A stretch of 64,000 nucleotides of DNA from Temperatibacter marinus (lineage in GTDB: Bacteria; Pseudomonadota; Alphaproteobacteria; Sphingomonadales; Kordiimonadaceae), in the NCBI RefSeq assembly GCF_031598375.1, contig NZ_CP123872.1, positions 806,001 to 870,000 on the forward strand, read 5' to 3'. Positions 51,686-59,539 of this stretch are shown one piece after another (positions within the stretch are counted from its first letter, which is position 1; each line of letters starts with the position of its first letter). Under the pieces are notes generated by a model that saw only the letters and a program-made list of their open reading frames with translations, ran no database searches and was not told the DNA's origin. Made by a program: the position numbers and the translations under genes.

Positions 51686-54358
51686 GTGTCGAGCAAAAAA
51701 CATCTGTTAATGTCCACATGTATGGGGGCAGCATTATTATCAACAGGTCATCAAGCGGTTGTCGCTCAGGACGATGAAGAATTTGTCCTTGAAGAAATTA
51801 TTGTAACCGCGCGCCTTCGCGAAGAGACGCTTCAGGATACACCTCTATCCATCACTGCGATGACTGGGGATGCTCTTGAAAAACGTGGTATCACTGATAT
51901 TCGTGAGATGATGAACCAAGTCCCAGGTGTGTATTTTACAAATCAGGGTGGGCCAGGACTTGGCAACGTTTCAATGCGCGGCCTTTCACAAGGATCTCTT
52001 ATTGGAGATGAAGCCAATGTCGCAACTTTCGTAGACGGCTTTTATTGGGCTGGTCGAATTGCTTTTGACGCCTTCATCGATGGGATGGAACGCGTAGAAG
52101 TGGTGCGTGGTCCTCAGTCTGCGCTTTACGGACGCAACTCCTTTTCAGGAGCTGTAAACTATATTACCAAAAAGCCAAATATGACAGATACCGAAGGCGG
52201 CTTTAAGCTTTCTGTAGGAGAACATGGCCGGCGCATCGCTGGCTTTAACTATTCCGGCCCTCTTGTAGAAGATAAAGTAGCGGTACGCATTGATGCGACA
52301 CATATGGAAACAGGTGGTTCGTGGGTGAATCCGACGAATGAGGAACGCTTGAATGATGCCAATTCAGAAAATATTCGGGCGCAAATTCGCTTCACACCAA
52401 GTGAAACTGTGACTGTTGATTATGCCTTCACCTATGTTGACCGCAAAACAACGGATCAGCCTCTATACGGTATTCCATACAATGAGATGGATAGTGGATA
52501 TAAATTTGATTTTATCACTTTTAACTATCGGAACCATAAAGTTCAGAATCCTGAAAATCGTCCGTCTAACGATCTAGATCGCTATTCTTCAGACTTGGTT
52601 GGATCCACATATGATGTGAAACGGCATACGTTAAAAATTGATTGGGAAGCTGATAATTTCCTAATGTCTGCCCTTATCGCCCATACAGATGAAGAAATTT
52701 CAACAATTTCTGACGCAACTTATGGTCTGGGTGGTGAGCCAATCTTAACAACTTTGCTTGAGTTGCCCTCTGCTGAGTTGTTCCCAGGAGGACCGGTTGT
52801 TCCAACAGGCGCCCCACCGGTTTCCTTTGGCAATGGTCCGATGCCCGTAGATTTGGACGGCAATTTCATCCCAGATCTATTCCCAGTGATTGGCGGTCAG
52901 CCAAATCAATCACGGAAAGATTTCTCTGGGGAGCTTCGCTTCCAGTCTATCAATGATGGGCCTTTACAGTGGGCATTTGGTGGTTTCTTTGCTCGCCTGA
53001 AATATGATGACCGTCTTGAGACTGGATATGATATTGATGCAGCCACAATGGATGCCGCGGTGAACTGGGTTCCTACAGGGCCAGGTTTCCCAGCGTATCT
53101 TATTAATGCGGGTATTATCCCTGCGACTTATAGCTGCAACCCAATGCCACCTTTCACTGGTTGCATGGGGCCACCTGCTCTTGTGGACACATGGGGGGTA
53201 GAAAACGGTCAGGTGCAATTGCTTCAGGATAAATATTTCGTCAACGAAGAAACCTCTGTTTTCCTCTCGCTTGATTACGAAATTTCCGACCGCACCAGTG
53301 TTACCGTAGAAGGGCGTTACACTTGGGAAGATCGCTACATGGAAGACCGTGTGGAAGTGACCCGTTTGTATGATGCTTCTTTCTCTAGTCCAATTGAAAA
53401 AAGCTATAAGACCTTTACGCCGCGTGTCATTCTAGATCACAAAGTGAATGAGGACACTTTCCTCTATGCTATTGCAGGGAAAGGCGCGAAGGCAGGGGGT
53501 GTGCAGCCATCTGCTACAGCAGGTCGGACTTTCTATGATCCAGAAACGAACTGGACATATGAAGTGGGAACTAAGCTCACCTTGCTTGATGGTCACATGA
53601 ACCTAAATATGGCTGCTTTCTTTGTTGACTGGACAGATATGCAGCTACGTGAAAATGTTGGTCTTGATAATATCGTGACTAACCTTGGTCAGGCTGAAGT
53701 TAAAGGTTTTGAAATTATGGGGGCTTGGAAAGTCCACCAAAATGTTCAATTCCGTTTCGGATATACCTATCAAGATGGCAAAATTACAGAAGGCTCAACT
53801 GCCAGTGCAGCGGGCTATTGTGATATACCACATCTCGAGAAATCTCGTGTTGATATTTCATCAACACAAGCCGGATTATTGTACACATCAGGAAACGGTG
53901 CGAGTTGTGGTCTTGAGATGAATCCTGTAACAGTATCGCCGTTTGCACCGCCAGTGGTCATTCCTTTTGTATCAACAGGTTCTATCCTTGTCACAACTGG
54001 AAATATCGCAGGCAACCGCATGTCGAATGCACCAAAGCATACGGCGACACTTGGATTTGATATTGACATTCCTATCAATGATGAGTTGTCCTTCTTCACG
54101 ATCACAGACTTGAATTATCGGTCACAAACCTATCTTGATTTTGATAACTGGGTCACAATCCCAAGTGTCACACTCTTGAGTGCTCAGGTTGGTATTCAGG
54201 CTGAAAACTGGAGGTTTGCTGTTTGGGCGAACAACCTGACTAACAATGATACACCGATTGCGGCCATCCGTAACTTCAGTATCCTTGGTCAGCAGGGTGC
54301 CGGTGTACAGCATCGCGAAAAGCGCATGTTTGGTGCTACTTTCAGCTACACCTTCTAA
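51686..54358 (+). CDS. TonB-dependent outer-membrane receptor 3
   Basis: An 890-residue receptor. The GTG start at 51686 follows GGGAG and gives a signal peptide (ending AVVAQ|DDEE). 'LEEIIVTARLREETLQDTP' is the TonB-box/plug start. 'MERVEVVRGPQSALYGRNSFSGAVNY' (in two parts) is the plug core, and the barrel ends 'FGATFSYTF' with terminal Phe. Extracellular loops are Pro-rich ('FPGGPVVPTGAPPVSFGNGP') and contain 'YSCNPMPPFTGCMGPP', so a loop disulphide is likely. A strong terminator follows. The shared operator upstream suggests that it imports the substrate of the Rieske/imide pathway. Confidence 0.92.
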   Translation: MSSKKHLLMSTCMGAALLSTGHQAVVAQDDEEFVLEEIIVTARLREETLQDTPLSITAMTGDALEKRGITDIREMMNQVPGVYFTNQGGPGLGNVSMRGLSQGSLIGDEANVATFVDGFYWAGRIAFDAFIDGMERVEVVRGPQSALYGRNSFSGAVNYITKKPNMTDTEGGFKLSVGEHGRRIAGFNYSGPLVEDKVAVRIDATHMETGGSWVNPTNEERLNDANSENIRAQIRFTPSETVTVDYAFTYVDRKTTDQPLYGIPYNEMDSGYKFDFITFNYRNHKVQNPENRPSNDLDRYSSDLVGSTYDVKRHTLKIDWEADNFLMSALIAHTDEEISTISDATYGLGGEPILTTLLELPSAELFPGGPVVPTGAPPVSFGNGPMPVDLDGNFIPDLFPVIGGQPNQSRKDFSGELRFQSINDGPLQWAFGGFFARLKYDDRLETGYDIDAATMDAAVNWVPTGPGFPAYLINAGIIPATYSCNPMPPFTGCMGPPALVDTWGVENGQVQLLQDKYFVNEETSVFLSLDYEISDRTSVTVEGRYTWEDRYMEDRVEVTRLYDASFSSPIEKSYKTFTPRVILDHKVNEDTFLYAIAGKGAKAGGVQPSATAGRTFYDPETNWTYEVGTKLTLLDGHMNLNMAAFFVDWTDMQLRENVGLDNIVTNLGQAEVKGFEIMGAWKVHQNVQFRFGYTYQDGKITEGSTASAAGYCDIPHLEKSRVDISSTQAGLLYTSGNGASCGLEMNPVTVSPFAPPVVIPFVSTGSILVTTGNIAGNRMSNAPKHTATLGFDIDIPINDELSFFTITDLNYRSQTYLDFDNWVTIPSVTLLSAQVGIQAENWRFAVWANNLTNNDTPIAAIRNFSILGQQGAGVQHREKRMFGATFSYTF

Positions 54359-54382
54359 GAGGTCCATCCATAGCAAAAAAGA

Positions 54383-54411
54383 AAAGGGGGCTCTATGCCT
54401 CCTTTTTTTAT
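54383..54411 (+). terminator. Terminator of TonB receptor 3
   Basis: AAAAGGGGGC-TCTAT-GCCTCCTTTT, with one G-T pair, runs into a T-tract. Confidence 0.85.
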
Positions 54412-54462
54412 AGTGCTGAAGCCTATTAGGGGCTGAAGTCAGCATTGAAGGAACCGGTCATA

Positions 54463-54491
54463 AAAAAACCCACCCTAACTTGGGTGGGTTT
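54463..54491 (-). terminator. Terminator of the Rieske oxygenase gene
   Basis: AACCCACCC and GGGTGGGTT form a 9-bp stem. The seven-A run on the left gives the minus-strand T-tract. Confidence 0.88.
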
Positions 54492-54514
54492 CAACTTTTC
54501 TCTCACAGAAAAGG

Positions 54515-55639
54515 TTATTCTGAAGCTTCCAAGAGAGGAATGGTGGGTATAATCCATCCCTTCGGGTTTTCTCTCCTGGCGGGAGAGGGAATAACACACG
54601 CGCGTTTTCCTTTGAATTCTTTGTAATAAGTCTCCAGATCTATTTCCCAACCCTTCTTCTTGAGTGCTTTGAATTTTTTGCGCGCATCCATCATTAAGAC
54701 ATCGCACTGAACTGACATTTCTTCAGCCAATTTTTCAGGCACCATTTCAGGGCGGATTTTCTCAACCACCACCTGATCCTGCTCAAAAATACTATAAGTT
54801 CTTTTCCTAGCATCAAAATCCCACATGGCACTCTTGAAGAAATTACGAATGGCGATGAAATAGGTTTTCGTTGTATTTTCATCCACAGGGATATTCACAT
54901 CAAAAATAATCATCTTCCAACTGGCTGTTATATTCACTTCAAGACGAAGCATCGACCCTGAAACATGATAGCCGGGACTGGCTTCCACACCTTTTGATGC
55001 GGCTGCCTTTTTATTCCTCAGAGATGCCCAAAGGCCTTTAGGGCGCGGCGGTTTATACAGATGACGGGCCCGTGCGCCCCATTCATGGGGTTCGAGGTCA
55101 ATGTGATTGATTTCTCCTTCGTCCGGATCCCCAAATGCAGGGTGTACATAGGGTGCATGGCCAAAATCAAGACCATTTTCTAAAACTCGCTCATAGTTAG
55201 CATTCCACTCCCATGTACCGCGCACCATCCCCCAATCACTGCCAATGAATTCATACTCTGGAAATTCTGGAATGGGGGGACGTTCTTCTTCTGGAAGGTC
55301 ACCGAGGAAAACCCATACCCAGCCATATCTTATTTCTACAGGATAGCTATCGACCCGGGCACGATTAGGAATTTTTGCATCCTCACCAGCCGCAGGAATT
55401 TTCAGACATGCCCCCGTATGACCAAACTGCCATCCATGGTAGGGGCACGCTACATGGCCGTCGCGGACAACACCGCCGGAAAGAGAAGCGCCTTTATGAG
55501 GGCAAATATCAGAAAGACAAACCACACGTCCCTCTCCATCCCTAAAGACAACTAAATCTTGACCCAAAATCTTTACTTTGACGGGGTCCTCTTTGATATT
55601 GGCTTCTTCTTCGGCCACATACCACATATTAATCAGCAT
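54515..55639 (-). CDS. Rieske non-haem iron oxygenase, alpha subunit
   Basis: Mononuclear-iron oxygenase of 374 residues. The Rieske [2Fe-2S] ligands are Cys46, His48, Cys65 and His68 ('CPHKG' and 'CPYHGW'). The catalytic domain has 'ENGLDFGHAPYVHP' with the bridging Asp158 and iron ligands His161 and His166; Asp288 in 'FEQDQVVVEK' is the likely third ligand. It resembles the single-component VanA/oxidative-demethylase and chlorophyll-oxygenase-like (PaO/CAO) broad group, but lacks the C-terminal CxxC of plant PaO. No ferredoxin or reductase gene is adjacent, so electrons must come from elsewhere. AGGAG precedes the ATG. An AATG-N6-CATT site lies 57 bases upstream. Confidence 0.9.
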   Translation of the reverse strand: MLINMWYVAEEEANIKEDPVKVKILGQDLVVFRDGEGRVVCLSDICPHKGASLSGGVVRDGHVACPYHGWQFGHTGACLKIPAAGEDAKIPNRARVDSYPVEIRYGWVWVFLGDLPEEERPPIPEFPEYEFIGSDWGMVRGTWEWNANYERVLENGLDFGHAPYVHPAFGDPDEGEINHIDLEPHEWGARARHLYKPPRPKGLWASLRNKKAAASKGVEASPGYHVSGSMLRLEVNITASWKMIIFDVNIPVDENTTKTYFIAIRNFFKSAMWDFDARKRTYSIFEQDQVVVEKIRPEMVPEKLAEEMSVQCDVLMMDARKKFKALKKKGWEIDLETYYKEFKGKRACVIPSPARRENPKGWIIPTIPLLEASE

Positions 55640-55695
55640 TGCTGTTTACTCCTGTAAAACATCGACTTGTATTATATCTCGTACGCTAATGACTT

Positions 55696-55709
55696 AATGT
55701 TAGATCATT
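55696..55709. promoter_or_regulatory. AATG-N6-CATT operator candidate, site 5
   Basis: AATGTTAGATCATT matches 12 of 14 positions of the palindrome and extends to TTAATG-N6-CATTAA (55694-55711), a perfect 6-bp inverted repeat, upstream of the Rieske gene. Confidence 0.5.
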
Positions 55710-55726
55710 AATTAAAGGGTTACTTC

Positions 55727-56779
55727 TTATTCTTCTTGCTTCTGCCATGTCTTGATCAGAAAACTATGAAAATCAATCCATGATTGTTCCTTGGTCGGTC
55801 TATGTTCACCCATGGTATAGCCGCTTTGATCCGCACATCCAAGCAGAGCTCTGATGGCACCAAGTTTACTATCCATTGACTGGCCTGTCGTCTGTTCTAT
55901 GGTTTGGCCATCTTTCATCCATTTCATTTCACAGTCTTTAGTGACCCAGGCCCCTTCATCAAAGGCCATAGGCTTTGGCAGCTCCCAGCCATGAGCAGCT
56001 CCCGGATAAACGATGAGGCTCGAGTGAATATTATAGCTCTTTAATTTTTTCCTAAATGACTGACATCTCTTGACAGACATACTTTCATCCTTCTCGCCCA
56101 TCATGATCAAGACAGGAGATCCTTCTGGACGGAAATCTTCAAAGTCAAATGAACACCCCGCATAAAAAGAGGCATAAGCAGAAAACCGAGGCCCTTCTTT
56201 GCCAAGAATATTTTCAAGGACAGGTTCAAACATAAGATAGAGGGCTGACGCTGCACCAAGAGAAAATCCTGTGACGGCTATCTTATCACCGTGAATAAAG
56301 GGATGATTTTGCAAGGCTTTAAGTGCCATAGCCCCGTCCGCAATCTGTGTAAATATAGGCGCTTTATTCAGTCTATCAGTATAACTATCTGAATAGTTTA
56401 ACTCTCTGGCTTGAAATGTCTCTATAGACAGCGCTGCTATACCATGCCGCGCCAACCTATTGGCAAGATAAAGGCTACGCCCAGACCATTCGCCGCCCGA
56501 TCCATGTAAAATAACCACCGCAGGCACTTTATTTTCAGAAGATGCCAATTCCGGGAGGACTAGAATCCCGCCTGATGTTTGCTGGACACTCTCATTGCCG
56601 CCTGCCTGTATCTCCATGCCAGACATTGCATTAAAGGAAGGAAAACCTACTTTTCCATCAGGATGGTGTTCGAAATCTGTTACGCTGTATACATCCACAG
56701 TCAACTCTGCCTCAGGCCATAGTGCGTAGACACCGTAAGCTGCCAAGAGCAGAATGATTAGTTTGACTATTTTAAACAT
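55727..56779 (-). CDS. Exported or anchored dienelactone-hydrolase-like alpha/beta hydrolase
   Basis: A 350-residue hydrolase with an N-terminal hydrophobic signal or anchor (about 4-20). 'VILHGSGGEWSGRSLYLANRL' (oxyanion loop, in two parts), nucleophile 'AVTGFSLGAASALYL' with Ser, acid 'LIMMGEKDESMSV', and His in 'YPGAAHGWELP' form the triad, as in dienelactone hydrolases. The ATG at 56779 has GGAG 6 bases upstream. It is divergent from the imide operon and upstream of the Rieske gene on the same strand. It may hydrolyse an ester of the imported substrate in the periplasm. Confidence 0.85.
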   Translation of the reverse strand: MFKIVKLIILLLAAYGVYALWPEAELTVDVYSVTDFEHHPDGKVGFPSFNAMSGMEIQAGGNESVQQTSGGILVLPELASSENKVPAVVILHGSGGEWSGRSLYLANRLARHGIAALSIETFQARELNYSDSYTDRLNKAPIFTQIADGAMALKALQNHPFIHGDKIAVTGFSLGAASALYLMFEPVLENILGKEGPRFSAYASFYAGCSFDFEDFRPEGSPVLIMMGEKDESMSVKRCQSFRKKLKSYNIHSSLIVYPGAAHGWELPKPMAFDEGAWVTKDCEMKWMKDGQTIEQTTGQSMDSKLGAIRALLGCADQSGYTMGEHRPTKEQSWIDFHSFLIKTWQKQEE

Positions 56780-56867
56780 AGGATGCTCCACAGAAAGCCA
56801 TCAATAGTTTTCGCATATCTCATCAGCTAGACGAATTCTCTCTTGCCAAGATAAATTGAATAGATAT

Positions 56868-56881
56868 AATGATATATGATT
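56868..56881. promoter_or_regulatory. AATG-N6-CATT operator candidate, site 6
   Basis: AATGATATATGATT matches 13 of 14 positions, in the 218-base region between the hydrolase (leftward) and the imide operon (rightward). Confidence 0.6.
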
Positions 56882-56923
56882 ATAACAATGTAAAGCTTTT
56901 AGTGGATCTAGCCATCAGTTTTG

Positions 56924-56937
56924 ATGATTTATATCAT
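56924..56937. promoter_or_regulatory. FNR-like palindrome before the imide operon
   Basis: ATGAT-TTAT-ATCAT is a near-perfect palindrome with FNR spacing (8 of 10 to consensus). Its centre at -41.5 would give a rightward start near 56972, 26 bases before the GTG at 56998. Confidence 0.5.
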
Positions 56938-56997
56938 ATCAGATGTGATATAGATATTGATATAAAGTCCCATAATATGAGGAAAGAGGAGAGCAGC

Positions 56998-57681
56998 GTG
57001 GAAAGCACCATGCAAACAAGTGATAAAACAGCCCGTGAAATCTTTGAAGAAGTGATGGCAAATCCCGCCCGTAGTAAATTTGGGTTTGGGGAAAAACTTG
57101 CTATTATCAATGTTGACCCTCAAAAAAGTTATACACGGCCAGATCTCTTCCCTAAAACAGCTTATATTACTGATCCTAATCAGATGACCCATATTAACAC
57201 CATTTCTACCATGGCTCGGGATAAAGGACTTCCTGTTGTATGGACGCATGTTGCTTACATGGAAAATGCTGCAGATGCTGGTGTTTGGGGTACGCGCACA
57301 GATACGCCAGATAGTTTGCAAAATATCAAATATGGTTCTGAACGACATGCCTTTGATGATCGTGTTGACATTCACGAAGACGTGGATCCAGTCTATACAA
57401 AACGGATGCCTTCTGCATTTTTTGAAACACCCTTACAGACCTTTTTAACGTGGCATAAAGTGGATACCCTTGTTCTGACGGGTGGCTCAACATCAGGCTG
57501 TATAAGAGCAACTGCTGTTGACAGTCTTTCAAGAGGCTATCGTACGATTATCCCGGTAGAATGCGTCGCTGACAAGCACGAGAGTTATCATTTTGCAAAC
57601 CTTACTGATCTTCAACTGAAATACGCTGATGTTGTCGATGTTCAAGACGTTAAAGACTGGCTAATAGCCTATGAGGGGTAG
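56998..57681 (+). CDS. Isochorismatase-family amidase (maleamate/N-carbamoylsarcosine amidase-like)
   Basis: Cysteine hydrolase of 227 residues. The Asp-Lys-Cys triad is visible: Asp40 in 'NVDPQKSYTRPD', Lys135 in 'VYTKRMPSAFF', and Cys168 in 'TGGSTSGCIRATAVDS'. The family includes N-carbamoylsarcosine amidase and maleamate amidase (NicF type). I chose the GTG at 56998 because AGGAG sits 6 bases upstream; ATG at 57010 is possible. It is the first gene of an operon with two deacetylase-fold hydrolases and LeuCD-like genes. In that setting, release of ammonia from a half-amide such as maleamate is the best prediction. Confidence 0.88.
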   Translation: MESTMQTSDKTAREIFEEVMANPARSKFGFGEKLAIINVDPQKSYTRPDLFPKTAYITDPNQMTHINTISTMARDKGLPVVWTHVAYMENAADAGVWGTRTDTPDSLQNIKYGSERHAFDDRVDIHEDVDPVYTKRMPSAFFETPLQTFLTWHKVDTLVLTGGSTSGCIRATAVDSLSRGYRTIIPVECVADKHESYHFANLTDLQLKYADVVDVQDVKDWLIAYEG

Positions 57682-57682
57682 T

Positions 57683-58612
57683 ATGAAGCCTGATCCAGAA
57701 CTCTATGACTATTGGCCTTATAAAAACCGACCAAAAATTGTTTGGCCGGAGGGGAAAAAGGTTGCTTTTTGGGTCGCACCTAATATTGAATTCTATGAGT
57801 TAAATCCTCCTGTTAACCCACAAAGAAAAGCATGGCCAAGACCCTACCCTGATATAACACCATACAGCTATAGAGATCACGGCAATCGTGTGGGCCACTG
57901 GCGGCTGATGGACATCATGGACGAATTCGGCATCAGAGGATCTGTTTCTCTGTCTGTGGCCATGTGTCAGCACCATCCTGAGATTGTTGAGGCGTGTCAA
58001 AACCGTAACTGGGAATTTTTCAGCCATGGCATATATAACACCCGCTATATTTACGGCATGGATGAAGACCAAGAACGTTCCATCCTCGAGGACAGTATCA
58101 AAACAGTTGAGGCCGCGACAGGGCAGCGGATCAAGGGCTACCTAGCCCCCGCTCTTACCCATACAGAAAAGACCATTGATTTGCTCGCTGAGTATGATTT
58201 TTGGTATAGTTGTGACCTGTTTCAAGATGATCAACCGCAACCTTTGATCACAAGTCACTCTGATAAAAAACTCATCTCAATGCCCTATTCCCTAGAGGTG
58301 AATGACCATTATGCTTTCAATGTATACGGCCAAAGCGCCCGACAATATGCAGACTTACTCAAGCGACAATTCGACCAACTCTTAGAGGAAGGCGCAGAGA
58401 GTGGCACCGTCATGTGCATTCCCCTACATGCTTATTTAATAGGCCGCAGTCACCGGATTGGTCCCTTTAGAGAGGTTCTCGATTACATCACAGCACATAA
58501 GGATGATGTCTGGGTCACAACCGCTGCTGAAATTGCTGAATTTTATCGCGAGACCTATTATGACACCGCTGTTGAAGACATCAAAAAATACAAGAAGGGA
58601 GTCTCAGTATGA
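57683..58612 (+). CDS. Polysaccharide-deacetylase-fold amidohydrolase 1 (PuuE/cyclic-imide-hydrolase-like)
   Basis: A 309-residue NodB-fold protein without signal peptide, so cytoplasmic and not acting on cell-wall polysaccharide. 'VAFWVAPNIEFYELNPP' replaces the TFDDG motif of true deacetylases, as in PuuE-type allantoinase and related cyclic amide hydrolases. 'WEFFSHGIYNTRYIYGMDEDQE' (in two parts) carries the His region and 'GYLAPALTHTEKTIDLL' the third motif. The ATG at 57683 follows GAGGGG one base after the amidase stop. Its stop overlaps the next gene (ATGA). Opening of a cyclic imide or ureide ring is the likely reaction. Confidence 0.83.
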   Translation: MKPDPELYDYWPYKNRPKIVWPEGKKVAFWVAPNIEFYELNPPVNPQRKAWPRPYPDITPYSYRDHGNRVGHWRLMDIMDEFGIRGSVSLSVAMCQHHPEIVEACQNRNWEFFSHGIYNTRYIYGMDEDQERSILEDSIKTVEAATGQRIKGYLAPALTHTEKTIDLLAEYDFWYSCDLFQDDQPQPLITSHSDKKLISMPYSLEVNDHYAFNVYGQSARQYADLLKRQFDQLLEEGAESGTVMCIPLHAYLIGRSHRIGPFREVLDYITAHKDDVWVTTAAEIAEFYRETYYDTAVEDIKKYKKGVSV

Positions 58613-59532
58613 CCCTTCCTAAAAATTATCTTACCTATGAAAATCGTCGCCATGGAATGGATCACGACCTATACTCTTTTTCACCTCTCTTTGACAGGGC
58701 GCCAGTGACTTGGCCTTCTTCTAAAAAGGTTGCGCTCTGGATAACGGTTGCGCTCGAATATTTCCCGCTTGTCCCGAATGAGGGGCCCTTTAAAGCACCG
58801 GGACATATGGTGACACCTTACCCAGACTACCGCACATATACCACACGTGATTATGGCAATCGAGTTGGGATATTTCGTATTCTTAAAGTCCTTGAGACTT
58901 TGGGAATTAAAGCCTCTATCCCTATGAATGCTGCTCTTGCTGAGCGCTATCCCTCTTTACTGTCTGAGATTGTAGCGGGGGGACATGAAATTGTTGCGCA
59001 CAGCATAGACATGAACAGCCTGCATTACGGTGGCATGGATATTGATGTCGAAAGAAGTCAGATAACACAATCACTGGACACTCTTCGAACTCTTTCTGGT
59101 CAGTCGATAACAGGATGGGTTTCTCCTGCACGCAGTCAAAGTGAAAACACGCTGGCTCTCTTAGCAGAAGCCGGTCTTGCCTATCAAGCAGACTGGGTCA
59201 ATGATGATATGCCCTATGTCATGAAGACTGATAAGGGAAAGATCGTCTCTATGCCACACACTATGGAACTAGAAGACAGGCATCTTTTGGTCAATCTGGG
59301 CCAGAATGAAGATGTCTATCAGGAACAAATTCTAGAAGCATTCGATTGTTTCCAAAAAGAATCATCTTCACACGGGGGGCGTCTCCTGCATCTAAATTTG
59401 ACGCCCTATGTGATCGGGCAACCGTGGCGCATACAAGCGTTGAAACAAGTCTTAAAGTCCCTCATAGACTCGAATGACATTTGGACAGCCACAGGGCATG
59501 AGATTATGTCCTGCTGGAAAGAGCAACAATAG
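58609..59532 (+). CDS. Polysaccharide-deacetylase-fold amidohydrolase 2 (paralogue)
   Basis: A 307-residue paralogue of the preceding gene product: 'VALWITVALEYFPLVP', 'TTRDYGNRVGIFRILKVLETLGIKASI' (in two parts), 'HEIVAHSIDMNSLHYGGMD' with two His, and 'GWVSPARSQSENTLALLAEAG' (in two parts). It differs from its neighbour in the metal/His motif (HS-x6-H against HG), so one copy may be catalytic on a different ring or the two may form a heteromer. It starts on the previous stop (ATGA), and the LeuC-like gene follows after 7 bases. Confidence 0.82.
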   Translation: MTLPKNYLTYENRRHGMDHDLYSFSPLFDRAPVTWPSSKKVALWITVALEYFPLVPNEGPFKAPGHMVTPYPDYRTYTTRDYGNRVGIFRILKVLETLGIKASIPMNAALAERYPSLLSEIVAGGHEIVAHSIDMNSLHYGGMDIDVERSQITQSLDTLRTLSGQSITGWVSPARSQSENTLALLAEAGLAYQADWVNDDMPYVMKTDKGKIVSMPHTMELEDRHLLVNLGQNEDVYQEQILEAFDCFQKESSSHGGRLLHLNLTPYVIGQPWRIQALKQVLKSLIDSNDIWTATGHEIMSCWKEQQ

Positions 59533-59539
59533 GAAACCA

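Noticed and set aside
56998-57681. Creatinine/N-methylhydantoin pathway (N-carbamoylsarcosine amidase with hyuAB)
   Set aside because: The two gene sets are 40 kb apart and no sarcosine oxidase/dehydrogenase or creatinine deaminase is visible; kept only as an alternative substrate class.
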